Positions 57,763 to 60,287 of a DNA stretch of 60,287 nt are shown here, in pieces. Both the position numbers and the translations under genes were made by a program. The first letter of the stretch is position 1. Each line of letters starts with the position of its first letter. The notes beneath the pieces were generated by a model. The model made no database searches and was not told the DNA's origin. It saw only the letters and a list, made by a program, of their open reading frames with translations. The stretch comes from an uncultured Bacteroidota bacterium (GTDB lineage Bacteria > Bacteroidota > Bacteroidia > Flavobacteriales_D > Parvicellaceae): NCBI GenBank assembly GCA_902536695.1, contig CACAYQ010000003.1:1-60287 (forward strand), written 5' to 3'.

Positions 57763-59544
57763 CTATTCGATTTTTACAAATTCAAATCCACTGTAGTATA
57801 AGTTTCCATTTTCTAGTATTCTGAGTACATCACCATTACCCCTTCCAATTCCTCCTAGTACTGCAGATTTATCTGAAATCATATCAAAATGAAGAGTTCC
57901 TGAAAACATGGATTTAGATTTTAAATCCACTTTTAAAAATCCACTCTTCTCAGATGCGGTTAGTTTTAAATCAGAAAAATCATATAATCTATTTGTAGTT
58001 TCATAGATTTTACCAGTTAACTCATATTTTCCATACATTGATTTCCAGCTTTCGGGGTATGGTAAATTGACTTTATTTTTTTTCCCTAGATAAAATTCGT
58101 ACTTAGTTTTTGTATCTAACCTTTTAGCGTATATTTCATCGTTTACTTTCGTGAATTTAAATTCTTGATCTTTAATTTTGATGGGAATAAACCCAAAAAC
58201 CCATACTTTGAGCGAATAATTATTACTGTTTGTTTTCTTGTATAGTATAGCTTTTACAGGTCCCTGTTTAAATTTGATTTTATTTATATCCTTTACATCC
58301 ATTATTAGTTGACCTAAATTATATTTTCCAAAAATTTCATCGTCTTTAGGTGTGACTCCCTTGTAGGAAATCGGTGTGATGTAATCTAAATCCACCTCGA
58401 TGTCCTTAGATCTTTCTAGATAAATTTTTAAAAGCTTAGAAGCTTCTGACATACTTCTTCCGTTAACTGAATTGGTAAGAACAACAGCCCCAACTTTTTG
58501 TTCCGGTATATACGCAAAGTCGGCATGAAATGCATGTGTGTCTCCTCCATGTCCGATTATACTTACAATAGTACTATCCTTTTTTTTATGGTTTTTTATC
58601 TTAATACTGTCTATCATAAGAGCATAGCCATAAGCAAAAGGTTGAGTTAACGAAACGTTCGTAAGCTGATCACTTTCCATATCTACTATTGAGTTCGATG
58701 ATATAATTTGATTGCTTTTAAAAGAACCATCACCGATAAGCATGGATATAAAATTGCTCATATCAATAACATTGCTAGAAATAAAACCAGCAGCTACGTC
58801 TCTAACAGTAGGCTCTACAGTTTCCTTATTGCCATCATACGTTTTTGAAGTATTACTCAATTGATAACCAATAGAACTAGACGTCATATTTAGGGGAGTA
58901 AATATATTTTGTCTTAAGTAATCACCGTAGCTTAGACCGCTTACTCTTGATATAACTTCACCAAGTAACCCATAACCCACATTGGAGTATGCCGATATGT
59001 ATCGTCTTGGTGATATCAATCTTTGCTTGTTCAGTTCTTTAATTACCCATGAAATGGTAGGTGGATTATCCACAAAAAAGCCATTAGCGATATCGCTGGG
59101 TAGTCCGGATGTATGGCTAAGTATGTCGTTTATATAAATTTGGTTGCCGTCATTAAATGGGTTTTCTATTTTTAAATCAGTCAAATAATCCTTAATTGAA
59201 TTGGTCACACTTAGCTTATTTTGTTCTTGTAATTGCATGATGGATAGGGCAGTAAATGCTTTAGTAATTGACCCGATACCATAGATTGTATTTGCATTTG
59301 CTTTCTTCTTATTTTCTAAATCAGAAAACCCATAGCCCGTTGCATACACTATTTCTCCTTTATCCACAATAGCAATACTGGTTCCCGTGACTTTATTTCT
59401 TTTTAGAAGAGTAGTATATGTGCTGTCTATTTTAGCTCTCAGCTCCTCAGAAATCGTATTAATTTGAGCTGCCCCAGAGTAGGACATGGTGAAGCATACA
59501 GCTATTAATATGACAGAATTTTTATACATTTTAACCAAATTCAA
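57763..59544 (-). CDS. beta-lactamase-family serine hydrolase
   Basis: YGIGSITKAFTAL (SxxK); YSNVGYGLLG (YxN); GHGGDTHAF. Confidence 0.92.
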   Translation of the reverse strand: MNLVKMYKNSVILIAVCFTMSYSGAAQINTISEELRAKIDSTYTTLLKRNKVTGTSIAIVDKGEIVYATGYGFSDLENKKKANANTIYGIGSITKAFTALSIMQLQEQNKLSVTNSIKDYLTDLKIENPFNDGNQIYINDILSHTSGLPSDIANGFFVDNPPTISWVIKELNKQRLISPRRYISAYSNVGYGLLGEVISRVSGLSYGDYLRQNIFTPLNMTSSSIGYQLSNTSKTYDGNKETVEPTVRDVAAGFISSNVIDMSNFISMLIGDGSFKSNQIISSNSIVDMESDQLTNVSLTQPFAYGYALMIDSIKIKNHKKKDSTIVSIIGHGGDTHAFHADFAYIPEQKVGAVVLTNSVNGRSMSEASKLLKIYLERSKDIEVDLDYITPISYKGVTPKDDEIFGKYNLGQLIMDVKDINKIKFKQGPVKAILYKKTNSNNYSLKVWVFGFIPIKIKDQEFKFTKVNDEIYAKRLDTKTKYEFYLGKKNKVNLPYPESWKSMYGKYELTGKIYETTNRLYDFSDLKLTASEKSGFLKVDLKSKSMFSGTLHFDMISDKSAVLGGIGRGNGDVLRILENGNLYYSGFEFVKIE

Positions 59545-59673
59545 CTCGTTTATAAACTAATCTATCGAAATTGTTTTTAAATATAAATTCATATTATTTT
59601 TTCTTTTTAAGTACATCTGTTATAATATCAGTAATAAAATAAATAAGTGTTTAAAAATGGTTAACATTTTAAT

Positions 59674-60270
59674 TTATGGGCTAGCCTTACATACCTTCTC
59701 TGCCGTTCCGTCACTGAAGATGTAGATTAATGGTTTATTAGCTTTAAACCCCGTTTCTCTGCCTAGTAAATCTATTATTTTAACCAATTCTTTGTTAGGA
59801 TCAACCACATTTTCTATATGATTGATACAAGGATGCGAATGGTTCCCAGGAATTTGAATTTGATTAAATCCGGTATTTATTCGCTCATTGAGATATTCCG
59901 CTACTCCCTTCTTCACGTGTGCACCAAAACTGTGGTTAACAGCATACAGGAAATCAGTAAATTGAAAACCATAATCCATGGAATAATAGGTATCGGATTG
60001 AACAGCACTGCTCAATAAACTAACTTTCAGCTGTAATTCATTATACCAATCTGATGAATTTAAATCAGTTAAAATTTGATCTAGGTAGGTATTAAACAGA
60101 TCATTGTAAAAGGGATAAGAAAGTAACCTTACTATTAGCGGTCTGTTGGTGTTATGCCAGCTGTTTAAATCCCTATTGGCCCAATCGATACCAAACCAGT
60201 CAATACCAAACGTATTATCCATATCGTATTCAATAAATACAAATTTCCCGGTTGATGGTTGTCGATACAA
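59674..60270 (-). CDS. CotH kinase-family protein, partial at window edge
   Basis: FVFIEYDMDNTFGIDW; same C-terminal tail IDLLGRETGFKANKPLIYIFSDGTAEKV; probably continues beyond the window. Confidence 0.7.
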   Translation of the reverse strand: MYRQPSTGKFVFIEYDMDNTFGIDWFGIDWANRDLNSWHNTNRPLIVRLLSYPFYNDLFNTYLDQILTDLNSSDWYNELQLKVSLLSSAVQSDTYYSMDYGFQFTDFLYAVNHSFGAHVKKGVAEYLNERINTGFNQIQIPGNHSHPCINHIENVVDPNKELVKIIDLLGRETGFKANKPLIYIFSDGTAEKVCKASP

Positions 60271-60287
60271 GTAATAATTATTCTTGT

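Overview
AT-rich Bacteroidota (Flavobacteriales-like) chromosome segment. About 1-27 kb is ordinary conserved chromosome: ferredoxin, acyl-CoA reductase, carbonic anhydrase, TonB receptor, SiaB/SiaC, cmk, truA, ABC exporter, uvrA, ECF sigma factor, 3-hydroxyacyl-CoA dehydrogenase, sugar transferase, pcm, rpsO, pnp, rpoD, rpe and an alanine-dehydrogenase-like gene. It ends in a tmRNA gene (ssrA, about 27125-27522; tag GNNNYALAA). The tmRNA 3' end is the anchor of an accessory island running to about 55.1 kb. The island starts with a tyrosine recombinase, an Xis-like HTH protein and an HUH-Rep-like protein. It then continues as cargo segments, each bounded by a ~97-bp direct repeat ending in an exact or near-exact 26-bp copy of the tmRNA 3' end (AGGGTTCGAAACCCTCCGGCTCCACT). 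I count five full copies, two disrupted copies and three degenerate or half copies, plus a second related repeat family (two copies and one partial). The repeats carry tandem ATGTTTGACCT motifs, also found in front of the integrase gene, and a conserved TTGTAAC...GTTACAA imperfect hairpin. Nearly all cargo genes lie on the minus strand, opposite to the integrase. Cargo includes a CDF transporter, unknown lipoproteins, a CPBP protease, an XRE/DUF2975 pair, a complete-looking B12 uptake/salvage operon with a cobalamin riboswitch (but no cobU), T9SS-secreted proteins, a quinone oxidoreductase and a Cu/Zn SOD. I read this as a tmRNA-anchored, integron-like accretion array (serial site-specific capture of cassette/satellite elements). 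This is the main candidate for an undescribed system; mobility and mechanism are inference from sequence only.
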